Notes: generated by a model not told the origin, from the letters alone. A stretch of 64,000 nucleotides of DNA from Micromonospora endolithica (GCF_003626595.1 NZ_RBAK01000012.1:62001-126000); one strand, 5' to 3'; counted from the first letter of the stretch, positions 16,010-24,850 are shown. Made by a program: numbers and translations.

Positions 16010-17005
16010 TCAGCGGCGTTCGTCCACCCCACCGAGGCGATGTGAGCGCCTGCGTCGGGGTTGCTGACGGCCCGGGACGCCCCGTTGAGGCCGACTGCGC
16101 CCATTGATGACGCTGGTCAACTCCCGGAGATCAGTGACCAGTTCGTCGATCCATTCGCGGGACACCGGGACCGCGTGGACGCCGGTCTCCACGACCCAGC
16201 GCAGCGCGTTCATGGTCCAGCACAGGCCGCCCGTCACCAGCTGGTCGGTCACCGCCTGCGGGTCGGTGCCGGCTTCGTGCGCGAAGAGCTCCGGCAGGGC
16301 TTCCATCCGTACGCCATCGATCCGGCCCTGTTTCCGGCCCTCGCGCAGCAGGAGGTAGAGGTCGCCGAGGTGCGGGTGTACGTAGGCGTCCGACCAGTCG
16401 ATGGTGACGATCCCGCCGCCGGGGGTGTGCAGCAGGTTCTTGGCCTGGAAGTCGCCGTGCACAATGGTCTCCGGTTCGCTGGACAGCTGCTCCAGGCAGC
16501 CGGTCATCGCCCGGACCGGGTCGTCGAGCGCGCCGGCGAGGTCGGGGCGCAGGGCCGTCATCGCCGCGTCGGCCCGGGCCGCCACGGCCACGAGATCGGC
16601 GGTGGACCGGCGCAGGCCGGCGGCCAGCGCCGGGTCGGAAGCCAGGCGGAGGGCCGATTCGGCACGCATCCGGGCCAGGACGCGTACGGCTTCCTCGTAT
16701 CCTTCAGCGGTCGGTCGCGCCTCGAGGTCTTCGCCGCCGACGTCCTCCAGCACGATCACCCCCGAGCCGCCCTCCGCGAGCAGCCGCGGCGCGGGAATCC
16801 CGAGGGGAACGACCAACTCGTGGTAACGCCGCGCCTCGCCGGCCAGCTCGCCGACGCCCCGCTTGGCGATCACCGATTTCCGGGTGGCACCGTTCAGGCG
16901 GATCCGCCAGACTTCCGACAGCGCCCAGCCGCGCAGCAACTCACCGTCGACGATCGTGCCTTCGAGGTGGGGAAGCCAGTCGGGCAGCGTTGTCTCGATC
17001 ACCAT
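16010..17005 (-). CDS. Aminoglycoside phosphotransferase-family kinase
   Basis: 331 aa protein-kinase-like (APH) fold. The catalytic loop is IVHGDFQAKNLL (H-G-D-x4-N, catalytic Asp) and the metal-binding segment is IVTIDWSDAYVHP. N-terminal lobe has VIAKRG, a probable ATP-contacting Lys. Such enzymes phosphorylate aminoglycosides, choline, homoserine or other small alcohols; the substrate cannot be told. ATG 17005 is taken where the family begins; an upstream extension overlaps the epimerase remnant and is rejected. The C-terminal 30 residues are Arg-rich. Stands alone, convergent with the GAF-ANTAR genes. Confidence 0.85.
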   Translation of the reverse strand: MVIETTLPDWLPHLEGTIVDGELLRGWALSEVWRIRLNGATRKSVIAKRGVGELAGEARRYHELVVPLGIPAPRLLAEGGSGVIVLEDVGGEDLEARPTAEGYEEAVRVLARMRAESALRLASDPALAAGLRRSTADLVAVAARADAAMTALRPDLAGALDDPVRAMTGCLEQLSSEPETIVHGDFQAKNLLHTPGGGIVTIDWSDAYVHPHLGDLYLLLREGRKQGRIDGVRMEALPELFAHEAGTDPQAVTDQLVTGGLCWTMNALRWVVETGVHAVPVSREWIDELVTDLRELTSVINGRSRPQRGVPGRQQPRRRRSHRLGGVDERR

Positions 17006-17035
17006 GGCATTCTGCCCAAGGAGCCCGTTACGCGC

Positions 17036-17475
17036 GTGCTGGTTCTCGGCGGCACCAAGTACCTCGGCCGTCACCTCGCCGAGCACGCCTTGCAAGCGGG
17101 GCACGACGTCACGTTGTTCAACCGCGGGCGTACGGGAACAGGATTGTTTCCCGGCGTGCCCCGCCTGATCGGCGACCGGACCACGGACGGCGACCCGGCC
17201 GGCCTGGCCGCGCTCGGCACCGGCACCTGGGACACGTTTTCGACTTCAGCGGCTTCACCCGCGCCAGGTCGCCGCCACCGCAGGGCTGCTGGCCCCGCGC
17301 ATCGGGCAGTACGTCTTCATGTCCTCGATCGCGGTCTATCCCCACTCGGCCGAGGCGGGCCGGTCGGAGGATGCCCAACTACGGCCGACGGACCCCGACC
17401 ACGGCGAGTACGGCAACCTGAAGGTCGTTCAATGTGATGCCGCCGCCGATGACCTCCGCCCAGATGCTCGACACC
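17036..17475 (+). pseudogene. Frameshifted, truncated NAD-dependent epimerase/dehydratase
   Basis: Starts as a normal extended SDR: MLVLGGTKYLGRHLAEHALQ (Rossmann G-x-x-x-x-L-G motif), then AGHDVTLFNRGRTG and DPAGLAALGTGTWDT. Near 17232 the frame is lost: the next segment FDFSGFT is in another frame, and QYVFMSSIAVYPHSAE followed by HGEYGNLK is in a third or restored frame. It stops after about 145 codons where families run to ~330. So at least two frameshifts plus a 3' truncation: a dead gene. It diverges from the phosphotransferase gene. Confidence 0.8.
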
Positions 17476-17551
17476 TGCCGCCGGGCCGGTGGGGGACGTC
17501 CTCCGGGCCTACGCGCACTGACTCGTGCGCCACCGTCGGTGTGGGGTGCGG

Positions 17552-17893
17552 TCAGGTCGCCGGCCGGTCGCCGTCGAAGTACTCGGGTCGGCTGACCCAG
17601 GCGTCGCTGACGAACATGACGCCGGGCCGGTGGGCCAGGATGGCGCGCAGGCCGGTGACGACCGGTTCGGCCCGGCCGGGCGGCAGGACGGCGATCACCA
17701 TGACGAGTCCGGCCCGGTCGTTGAAGAGCAGCCGGCCTTCGTGCGTGCCGTGGTGGCCGAAGCCGGAGACGCCGCTGAGGCTGGTCCAGCCGCTCACACC
17801 GGAGGCGTGCAGCAGGGTCCGGACGGCGTCGGCGTCGTCGGCGCGGGTGACGACCTCCACCTTGACCATGCGGGTCAGTCCGAGCTCGTTCAT
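17552..17893 (-). CDS. PII-like regulatory protein of the inorganic-carbon locus
   Basis: 113 aa. The fold pattern is PII-like (ferredoxin-like): a first strand MVKVEVVTRADDADAVRTLL, a T-loop region with SLSGVSGFGHHGTHEGR (GVSGFGHxG resembles the PII T-loop motif), then LVMVIAVLP and a last strand VMFVSDAWVSRPEYFDG. Proteins of this kind accompany bicarbonate transporters and DabAB, binding nucleotides to regulate uptake. Its ATG overlaps the stop of the giant DabB-DabA fusion gene, giving tight coupling. Confidence 0.75.
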   Translation of the reverse strand: MNELGLTRMVKVEVVTRADDADAVRTLLHASGVSGWTSLSGVSGFGHHGTHEGRLLFNDRAGLVMVIAVLPPGRAEPVVTGLRAILAHRPGVMFVSDAWVSRPEYFDGDRPAT

Positions 17894-20800
17894 GCGATGT
17901 ACTCCTTCTCTGACTCAGCGGCCGGGAGAGCCGGGGCGTGCCGGGATCCGCCCGGCGGGACGGCGTTCCACCCGCCGGTACGGGGGTCGACGACCGTCAG
18001 GGACATCCAGCCGCCGTCGACCAGTTGGCGCAGAGCGGGGTTGCGGCCGAGCACGGTTTCGACGAGGTGTCGCGGGGCGTGGATCACCGCGAGCAGCCGC
18101 AGCGGGTCGTGCACCGTCCGCGTCCCGTCGCCGACGGACTGCAGCGGCAGCCCGACGCGCAGGTCGCCACCGGAACCGGAGAGGACACCGAGCGCGTCGC
18201 CGAGGACGGTGTGCACGGTCTTGGTGCCCGCGCCGAGGCGGTGCGGATCAACTGTGGAGAAGTAGTACTGGAGGTTGATCCAGGCGGCAACGACCAGCGG
18301 GCCCGTCATGATCGTCTCCAGCGCGACCGCGTCCGGGTCCCCGGTCCAGTCGTACGAGTGCAGGAACGTGCGGCAGCCCAGGTCGCGTCCGGCGGTCAGC
18401 TCGCGCGGCGCGGCGATGAACGCGGCGTTGCCCGCCAGCGCCCACTCCGGCCGCACCTGGGCCCAGTCCGACGCGCGGCGAAGCAGGTGGCGGGGGCGCG
18501 GGCGACCGGGCAGCTTGGTGGCCCGTTCCGCGCGCAGCCCCGCTCCCGCCTCGGCGAGCCGGCGCGTCAGGTCGTCGACCCTCGGGCGCAGCCGGGCGGG
18601 CACGGCATCGACGTCGAACAGGCGTACCTCGTCGGTGACGGTGTCGTGTTCGCCGGCCAGGACGTGGGTGTCGGCGGGCAGGTGGATGCCCCGACCAGCC
18701 AGGGCCTCGCGCACCTCGGGCCGGTTGAGCAGGGCGGCGACCAGCCGGGCGCTGACCCCGCCCCGGTTGCCGCCGCAGGCGCCGCAGTCGAGCGCGGCGG
18801 CGTAGGGGTTGTTGGTGCTGGTGGCGCCGTGCCCGCAGAGCAGCACCAACGGGGCGAAGCCAGCCGTCAGCCCGATCGTGCGCAGGGTCGCCTCCGCGTA
18901 GTAGACCTGCTCGTCGAGGGTCAGGGCGGCGTCGAGGTCGGCCACCGTCGGTGCGGTGTCGTCGGCGGGCGGCGCGAACCGGCCCGGTGCCACCGCGCGC
19001 AATGCCAGGGCGGAGGTGGCCAGCACGCTGGCCACCTCCACGAAGGCGAAGGCACCGACCGGGCTGGCCTTGGCCGCGGCGAACGCCCGCCGCCACGCCT
19101 GCCGGGCCCGCCGCCGGCGCACCCGCGTGGCGTCGGCCGTTTCCTCGACGGTGGCCACCGGCCGCATGAGCACCGGGCAGCGGTCCCGGCCCCGGTTGGC
19201 GTCGGCCGCCACGGTGCGCACGGGCAGACCGAAGAAGCCGGCGAAGCCGTACGTGTCCACCGGCCCCGCCGCCTCCAGGTGCCGGCGCAGGCCCTCACTG
19301 CGTACGTCGATGCAGAACACGGCCTGGGCCAGCGTGGTGGCACGGGCGGCGCGGCGCGGGCGCGGGCGCACGCCGTGGTCCAGCCGGCTCCGCAGCCGGC
19401 GCCGGTACGCGTGCTCGGCGGCGGCCAGCCACACCTCGGCCTGCCGCGCCGGGGACAGCTCGACCACGACGTCGCACAGCACGGACACCGTCTCCTCGGG
19501 CAGCAGCGCCAGGGTCGGCGCGTCGACGCCGAGCGCCTGCGTCAGCCGGGCGAGGGCCGCCGGCTCGGCCGCTCCCGGGGTCCCGGGAGTCGGCGCGGTC
19601 GCCGCGGTCACCGCGGTCACCGTCGGCGGCACACCGAGGTGGCGGTGAGCGGCATCTCCGGCCAGCGCGAGTTCGTAGCTCAGGCGCACCGCGAGCAGGT
19701 CCAGCGGGGTCAGGTCCGGCCGCTCGCCCGGGTGGGTCTGCGACCAGCGGGCGTAGCCGGCCCAGCCGGGCAGCCGGAGCAGGGACCGGGACAGGTAGGC
19801 CGACCAGGCGGCCGGGGCCACTCCGAGGGCGCGCAGGAGTGCCGCGACGGCCCGGTCGGGTGCCGCCGGCAGCACGTCGACGAGGGCGCGCAGGCCGGTC
19901 AGACCCGGGCGGGCCGGGGCGAGGTCCGCGCCGGCCATCCGCCGCCAGCGCGTCCAGCAGCCGTCGTCCGCCGGACCGGGCACCGGCCAGCGGGCCGCCG
20001 GACGCCCTGCGTGCGCCGCGCACCAGCCGGCCACCAGTTCATCGACGTCCGCGCCGATCCGGGTGCCCACGGCCCGGTCCACCAGCTCGGCCACGGTGAG
20101 CTGGTCCGGGTCGTCCAAGACGGCGGGGCAGCGGCCGGCGAGCCGGCGTCGCGCCACGGCGAGCAGGTCGGGAGACGGCGGTGGCCCGTCGTGGATCGGG
20201 TGGCGCAGCGCGGCGGCCCGCAGGTCCACGGCGGGGATCGTCCGTCCACCGAGCGTGATCGGCGTCGCCGTTCCCGGTGCCGCGGTGAGCGCGGCGGTCA
20301 GGTCGGCCGGCTCGATGTCGCCGTCGCGCAGCCGTCGCCGGTACTCGGCGACGGGCAGGTGCGTGCGCGCGCCGCCGAGACTCCGCAGCTCGGCGGTGGC
20401 CCGGGCGAACGGCGTCCGCTCCCTACCGGCGAGCGGGTTCACCGCGACGAACGTGTCCAGCGGCCAGATCGCGGCGACGTGGTCCCCGGCGGCGGCCAGC
20501 GCGGCGACGACACGGGCGGCGTCCGGCCGGTCGGACGAGTCGCGGCGTCGCACGGCGGTGACGGCCGAGGCGGCCCGCTTCCCGGCCGCCGGGTCGGCGG
20601 ACGGACGCCACCACGCGCCGACGCGGCCGTCGCGCCAGGCCCACCACCACAGCGCGGCGCCGTGCCGGTGCCGCAGGACCGCCCCGGCGACGGCCGCCAC
20701 GGCCAGCGTGGCCGCCGCGACGCCCACCCCGACGTCCGTCACCGAGGTCGGCAGCGCCAGCCACCGGGCGACCGCCGGGCCGGCGAGCAGGTAGCCACCG

Positions 20801-22089
20801 GCCAGCGCACCCGCCGCGAGCGTGATCGCGACCGCGGTCCGCGCCGGTGCCTCGCGGTCCGCGAGGGCCGACCGCACCGCGGCCAACGCGGCGGTGCCGG
20901 CCAGGACGGCGCTGAGCACACCGCTGGGGCTGGCACCGAGCGTCAGCTCGGTGAGCGCCACGGCGGCGACCACCGCCGCGCCGGCCAGGACCACGGCCCG
21001 GGTCCGGGGCGGGCCGACCGGTCGGGGAGCGGTCGCGGCCAGCGTCTGCGCCTGGAGCGCGCCGCCGGCCGACAGGAACGCGTACGCCTTGTAGACGGCG
21101 TGCCCGACCAGGTGCACCGCGGCCAGTCCGAACGCGCCGAGTCCGCACTGGGCGAGCATGAATCCCATCTGCGCGACGGTGGACCGGGCGAGGGTGCCCT
21201 TGACGTCGGTGCGTACCGCGGCGAACACCGATCCGGACACCGCGGTCACGAGGCCGACCAGCACCATCGCCGGCATCAGGCCGGGCGCGGCGACCACGAC
21301 CGGCGCCAACGTGATCATCAGAAAGCCGGCCACGTTCACCATGCCCGCGTGCAGGAAGGCGGACACCGGCGTCGGGGCGTCCAGCGTGTGCGGCAGCCAG
21401 CGGTGCGCCGGCACCTGCGCCGAACGCACCATGCCGGCCACCAGCAGCAGCCCGCCGGCGGTGGCCAGGAGCCAGCCGGGACGGTCGCCGGCGGACGCCC
21501 GCACCGCGTCCAGGTCCGCGTCGCCGGCCGGGCCGACCAGCAGCGCCAGGCCGGCGACCAGGGCCCCGTCACCGAGGAGGAACAGCCGCCGGGTACGGCG
21601 CACCGCCGCCCGTACCCGGGGCTGCTCCCGGTAGTGACCGATGAGCCCGATCAGCAGGTGCCCGGCCACGATCCAGCCGACGGCCAGTTGGACGAGGCTG
21701 GGGGCGGTGGCCATCACCAGGGTCGCCGCCGTGGCCGCCGCCACCCGGGCCTGCAGGCCACGCGCACCCGGCTCGCCGTCCAGATAACGGCGCCCGTAGC
21801 CGGCGACGACGGCGGCCAACCCGCAGACCAGCAGCACGAACAGCGCGGTGAACCGGTCGACCCGGACCCCGACGGAGAACGCCGGCCCGGGCGGGTCGAG
21901 CCGGACCAGCACGCCCGGGACGGCCGGGTCGTACGCGACCCGGACCAGCAGCGCGGCGGCCGCGACGGCGGTGAGACCGAGCAGCGCCCCCACCACGCGG
22001 GCCACGCGGCGGGGATCAGGCACCACCAGCGCGTACAGCGCCGCCGATGCGGGCCCGGCGAGGACTCCCAGAACCAGTGCGACGGACAT
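17890..22089 (-). CDS. DabB-DabA fusion: inorganic carbon accumulating complex in one polypeptide
   Basis: 1399 aa. Residues ~1-500 are a NuoL/Mrp-type proton channel (DabB-like), with the ion-path segments KGTLARSTVAQMGFMLAQ and HLVGHAVYKAYAFLSAGG. A linker (~490-530) leads to a full DUF2309/DabA domain (~530-1399) beginning HVAAIWPLDTFVAVNPLAG. Zn-site residues match DabA: C926 and D928 in FCIDVRSE, H1087 in LCGHGATSTNNP, and C1102/C1105 in DCGACGGN. In Halothiobacillus, DabA and DabB are separate subunits forming a cation-driven CO2-hydrating pump at the membrane. ATG 22089 follows GGGAGG; GTG 22095 is in frame. A PII-like gene overlaps downstream. Confidence 0.9.
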   Translation of the reverse strand: MSVALVLGVLAGPASAALYALVVPDPRRVARVVGALLGLTAVAAAALLVRVAYDPAVPGVLVRLDPPGPAFSVGVRVDRFTALFVLLVCGLAAVVAGYGRRYLDGEPGARGLQARVAAATAATLVMATAPSLVQLAVGWIVAGHLLIGLIGHYREQPRVRAAVRRTRRLFLLGDGALVAGLALLVGPAGDADLDAVRASAGDRPGWLLATAGGLLLVAGMVRSAQVPAHRWLPHTLDAPTPVSAFLHAGMVNVAGFLMITLAPVVVAAPGLMPAMVLVGLVTAVSGSVFAAVRTDVKGTLARSTVAQMGFMLAQCGLGAFGLAAVHLVGHAVYKAYAFLSAGGALQAQTLAATAPRPVGPPRTRAVVLAGAAVVAAVALTELTLGASPSGVLSAVLAGTAALAAVRSALADREAPARTAVAITLAAGALAGGYLLAGPAVARWLALPTSVTDVGVGVAAATLAVAAVAGAVLRHRHGAALWWWAWRDGRVGAWWRPSADPAAGKRAASAVTAVRRRDSSDRPDAARVVAALAAAGDHVAAIWPLDTFVAVNPLAGRERTPFARATAELRSLGGARTHLPVAEYRRRLRDGDIEPADLTAALTAAPGTATPITLGGRTIPAVDLRAAALRHPIHDGPPPSPDLLAVARRRLAGRCPAVLDDPDQLTVAELVDRAVGTRIGADVDELVAGWCAAHAGRPAARWPVPGPADDGCWTRWRRMAGADLAPARPGLTGLRALVDVLPAAPDRAVAALLRALGVAPAAWSAYLSRSLLRLPGWAGYARWSQTHPGERPDLTPLDLLAVRLSYELALAGDAAHRHLGVPPTVTAVTAATAPTPGTPGAAEPAALARLTQALGVDAPTLALLPEETVSVLCDVVVELSPARQAEVWLAAAEHAYRRRLRSRLDHGVRPRPRRAARATTLAQAVFCIDVRSEGLRRHLEAAGPVDTYGFAGFFGLPVRTVAADANRGRDRCPVLMRPVATVEETADATRVRRRRARQAWRRAFAAAKASPVGAFAFVEVASVLATSALALRAVAPGRFAPPADDTAPTVADLDAALTLDEQVYYAEATLRTIGLTAGFAPLVLLCGHGATSTNNPYAAALDCGACGGNRGGVSARLVAALLNRPEVREALAGRGIHLPADTHVLAGEHDTVTDEVRLFDVDAVPARLRPRVDDLTRRLAEAGAGLRAERATKLPGRPRPRHLLRRASDWAQVRPEWALAGNAAFIAAPRELTAGRDLGCRTFLHSYDWTGDPDAVALETIMTGPLVVAAWINLQYYFSTVDPHRLGAGTKTVHTVLGDALGVLSGSGGDLRVGLPLQSVGDGTRTVHDPLRLLAVIHAPRHLVETVLGRNPALRQLVDGGWMSLTVVDPRTGGWNAVPPGGSRHAPALPAAESEKEYIA

Positions 22090-22119
22090 CGCCACCTCCC
22101 TCAGACATCCGCACTGTAT

Positions 22120-22141
22120 TACACGATTTAGAATTCGTGTA
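22120..22141. promoter_or_regulatory. Palindromic operator between dabBA and carbonic-anhydrase-like gene
   Basis: Inverted repeat TACACGA-N8-TCGTGTA in an AT-rich 92-bp divergent gap, the only AT-rich patch nearby. Symmetry and position fit one regulator controlling both genes. Its regulator is not evident in the window. Confidence 0.6.
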
Positions 22142-22181
22142 TCGTGAGACGCACGACAGTGACTCGGCAGGAGGAGCAGCG

Positions 22182-22724
22182 ATGGACGCGACCGGATCCC
22201 GGCCCCAGGGGTGGCGCATCAGTCCGAGCTCGGCCCTCGCCCGGCTGCGCGCGGGACACCACCGGTTCCGCGTCGGGGCCCCACCCGCGACCCCGGCCGG
22301 CGCCGGCCCGGTGGCCGCCGTCCTCTCCTGCGCCGACCCGCAGCCGGAGGCCGCCACCGTGTTCGGCGGCACCGACGTCTACGCGGTCCGCACCGCCGGC
22401 CTGGAGGTCGGTCCGGCCTCGCTGGGCAGCCTGGAGTACGCGGTCGAGCACCTCGGCGTGCCGCTGGTGGTCGTGCTCGGGCACGCCACCTGCTCACTGC
22501 CGGGCGGCAGCGGGTCCGACCGGGTACGCGCCATGCTCACCGCGCTGCGCCGCCGGTCCCCGATGCTCGACCAGGCCGTCCGGTCCGGCCGCTGCGGCCT
22601 GCACGGCATGATCTGGCACGACACGCACCGGACCCTCGGTGAGGTGCGGCCGCTCCTTCCCCCACCGGCGCGGCGGGGCGGACGCCTGCGGCCACCGACC
22701 CGCACGCCGACACGGCCGTCCTGA
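22182..22724 (+). CDS. Beta-carbonic-anhydrase-like protein with altered dyad
   Basis: 180 aa, shorter than typical beta-CA (~200-220). Zn ligands are present: Cys in LSCADPQPEA and the pair H-x-x-C in LGHATCSL; the intervening VFGGTDVYAVRTAG matches the family. The usual C-x-D-S-R reads C-A-D-P-Q, so the Asp is kept but the Arg that orients it is replaced by Gln, and the C-terminus ends in a Pro/Arg-rich tail. It may be a weak or regulatory carbonic anhydrase, or act as a CO2/bicarbonate-binding partner. GGAGGAG precedes ATG 22182. Divergent from dabBA. Confidence 0.8.
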   Translation: MDATGSRPQGWRISPSSALARLRAGHHRFRVGAPPATPAGAGPVAAVLSCADPQPEAATVFGGTDVYAVRTAGLEVGPASLGSLEYAVEHLGVPLVVVLGHATCSLPGGSGSDRVRAMLTALRRRSPMLDQAVRSGRCGLHGMIWHDTHRTLGEVRPLLPPPARRGGRLRPPTRTPTRPS

Positions 22725-22737
22725 ACCCGGCAGCCGG

Positions 22738-23583
22738 TCAGGGGTTGCACACCGGGCACGAACCGGGATCCGCGGCGTCGGCCAGCGGACGGCGCGAGCG
22801 GTACGGACAACGGTCGCATCCGAAGATCAGCAACGCGTCGCGCGGGGTGGGCGTGCCGCAGTCGCGGCAGGGCAGACCGGGCTCGGCGCCGACCGGGCCG
22901 AACCCCGGGGCGGCACAGGCGGGGCAGGGTGTGGCCAGACGCCGGGCCAGCCGCTCACCGGCGGCGGCGATGACCCGCATCCGGGTCGGGTTGACGTGGG
23001 CCCGAAGATCCGCGCAGAGCACGGCGGCGCCGTCGGCGCTCTCGGCGCAGGCGCGCCGGACGGCGGCGAGCACGTCGGTGAGCCGACCGATCCCCTTGAC
23101 CGGCTGGGCGGTCCCCGCCGCCGGCCGGACGACGACCGCGTGGTGCGGGAACCCGACCCCGCGCAGGAACGCGAGCACGGCTGCCAGGTCCCGGCCGTCG
23201 GTGACCACGTGACCGTGGTTGGTCTCGACGCTCACCACGTGCTCGACGACCGTCAGGCCCGTCCGATCGTCGAGCAGCGCGACGTACTCCACGTCGGCCG
23301 CCGTCCAGGGGGCCACCGGATGCGGGCCGAACGCCCCCTCGCTGGCCAGCCCGACGGGGGATCCGGTGGCGGCCATCCCGAGGCGGGCCTTACGCACGAC
23401 GGTCTCCCGCGCCGACCCGGCCCGCCGCACCTCCCCGGTGAACGTGCCGAGTACGTCGGTGTCCACATCGGCCAGCCGCAGGCTCAGGCCGAGCCGGCGA
23501 CGCAGCAGCGGACGCAGCGCCCACTGCTTGCCGTGCATGGTCGCCAGCGAAGCCACCACACCCCGGAACGGGGACGCCTCCAC
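22738..23583 (-). CDS. DUF6671-type protein with C-terminal zinc ribbons
   Basis: 281 aa of a family I recognise only as a domain of unknown function (DUF6671). N-terminal portion holds the conserved VVASLATMHGKQWALRPLL; the middle has VVSVETNHGHVVTDGRDL. The C-terminus carries three CxxC-type pairs (CPACAAPGFG; CRDCG; CDRCPYRSRRPL; CPVC), typical of tandem zinc ribbons. GTG start at 23583. It ends 13 bp from the carbonic-anhydrase-like gene (convergent). A role with DABs or nucleic acids is unknown; soluble cytoplasmic protein. Confidence 0.75.
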   Translation of the reverse strand: MEASPFRGVVASLATMHGKQWALRPLLRRRLGLSLRLADVDTDVLGTFTGEVRRAGSARETVVRKARLGMAATGSPVGLASEGAFGPHPVAPWTAADVEYVALLDDRTGLTVVEHVVSVETNHGHVVTDGRDLAAVLAFLRGVGFPHHAVVVRPAAGTAQPVKGIGRLTDVLAAVRRACAESADGAAVLCADLRAHVNPTRMRVIAAAGERLARRLATPCPACAAPGFGPVGAEPGLPCRDCGTPTPRDALLIFGCDRCPYRSRRPLADAADPGSCPVCNP

Positions 23584-23950
23584 GCCTCGATGCTAACCGA
23601 AGAGCTGAATCTCTATTCCGGAATTCTGCTACGTGTAGGAGCGGTCCTCGCCGAGATCAACCGGCTGCATCAGCCAGAGATGCCGCGCCCCCATGTCCGC
23701 ACGATCGCTTCGCCTGGCGCGAAGGCTGGGAGTACCGGATCGCCGCCCCACGTGATCGGCAGGACGAAAGCGAGCCCACGCACGTGCCGGCCAGTTGATC
23801 ACGTCCGGTCACGTCTGCGCGGCTGGTGCCAGGGGTTCGACCATGACACATCGTCTGCTGGCGCCGACTCCAACGCGCCGAGCTAGGACCTCCGCGCCTC
23901 CAAGAGTTCGACACCCGGGCCGGCTCGCGCTGGAGAGCGCGCGGGATCAC
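23584..23950. other. Intergenic region upstream of DUF6671 gene
   Basis: About 370 bp holding the promoter region of the leftward DUF6671 gene (an AT-rich patch near 23600-23640) and the start of the rightward promoter. No gene or repeat recognised. Confidence 0.4.
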
Positions 23951-23979
23951 TTGCCGAACCAGAAAGACACTCTTAGGCT
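23951..23979 (+). promoter_or_regulatory. Sigma-A-type promoter, probably leaderless
   Basis: TTGCCG (-35) and TAGGCT (-10) separated by exactly 17 bp. The -10 ends 7 bp before the ATG at 23987, so the transcript would start at or near the start codon, and no ribosome site is seen. Leaderless mRNAs are common in actinobacteria. Confidence 0.55.
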
Positions 23980-23986
23980 TGCCGCC

Positions 23987-24454
23987 ATGGAAAATGACTT
24001 CGAGCGTCCCACACGAGAGGCCGCTGCCGAGGCCTTGAACACGCTGCACGCCGACCGGGAGCGACTCGCGAACACCGTCGAGGCGCCTCGGCTGCTGCTG
24101 GTCGCCTTCGGCGCCCTCGGCGCATGGTGGGTCGCCGCAGCAGCCACCACCGACCCAGGCTCCAGCTACGAACCACCGACCTCCGGCTGGATCGCCCTGG
24201 CAGGCGGGCTCGCCATCGCGTATCTGATCCGGCGCGAGACCGGCATCCGGTTCCGGGTCATGGGCGCACGCGCCGGCTGGGCTGTCGCCGGAATCGTCGC
24301 GACCTGCCTCGCCCTGTTCAGCGTCTCGCTCGGGCTGGTCTCGTCCGACCTGCGTTGGGCGGTGACCTTGACCAGCACGACCGCGTTCCTGATCACGACC
24401 TGGCTGGCGGGAGTCGCCTACCGCTCGGCAATCGCCGAACTACACCGTGACTGA
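23987..24454 (+). CDS. Small integral membrane protein
   Basis: 155 aa. A hydrophilic N-terminal helix (~35 residues, NTLHADRERLANTVEAPR) leads into four predicted membrane segments (LLLVAFGALGAWWVAAAA; GWIALAGGLAIAYLI; GWAVAGIVATCLALFSVSLG; TSTTAFLITTWLAGVAY). No recognised domain. ATG 23987 fits a leaderless promoter. Overlaps by 8 bp the downstream winged-helix regulator gene; such membrane protein plus PadR/MarR-type regulator pairs are common in actinobacteria, and the regulator may control both. Confidence 0.7.
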   Translation: MENDFERPTREAAAEALNTLHADRERLANTVEAPRLLLVAFGALGAWWVAAAATTDPGSSYEPPTSGWIALAGGLAIAYLIRRETGIRFRVMGARAGWAVAGIVATCLALFSVSLGLVSSDLRWAVTLTSTTAFLITTWLAGVAYRSAIAELHRD

Positions 24455-24752
24455 GGCAAGGTTCGACGAAACCATCCACGCCCCGGTGCGACTACGCATC
24501 TGCGGGCTGCTGAACAAGGCCGACCGCCTGGACTTCGCGGTGCTACGTGACACTCTGGGCATCTCGGACGCGACCCTGTCCAAGCACATCAAGACTCTCG
24601 CGGACTCGCACTACGTGACGATCAGCAAATCCTCGTCCGCCAAACGCACGGATGCTCGACGCGTGACCTGGCTATCCCTCAGCCCAACCGGACGATCGGC
24701 GTTTGCCGCGCACGTACGTGCCCTCCAGGACATTGCGGACAGTCGCGCCTGA
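24447..24752 (+). CDS. Winged-helix transcriptional regulator
   Basis: 101 aa of the DNA-binding winged-helix type often annotated as a MarR-like transcriptional regulator. N-terminal HAPVRLRICGLLNKADRLDF, recognition region ISDATLSKHIKTLADSHYV, and wing KRTDARRVTWLSLSPTGRSAF. The final helix (HVRALQDIADSRA) is a likely dimer helix. GTG start overlapping the membrane protein gene (8 bp) implies a bicistronic unit. It probably autoregulates the membrane protein; target unknown. Confidence 0.85.
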   Translation: MTEARFDETIHAPVRLRICGLLNKADRLDFAVLRDTLGISDATLSKHIKTLADSHYVTISKSSSAKRTDARRVTWLSLSPTGRSAFAAHVRALQDIADSRA

Positions 24753-24850
24753 GGAGCATCCGGCCGGACCGAAAGCCCCAGCGCCGGACTCCTGCACGCC
24801 GACGCGGCCGCGGGCGCGCTGGCCGGCGGCAAGGTCGTCGTCGTGACCGG

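Noticed and set aside
17938..22131. 1397-aa open frame on the + strand opposite dabBA
   Set aside because: Arg/Gly/Gln-rich low-complexity product with no domain, exactly antisense to a clear conserved gene; a high-GC shadow.
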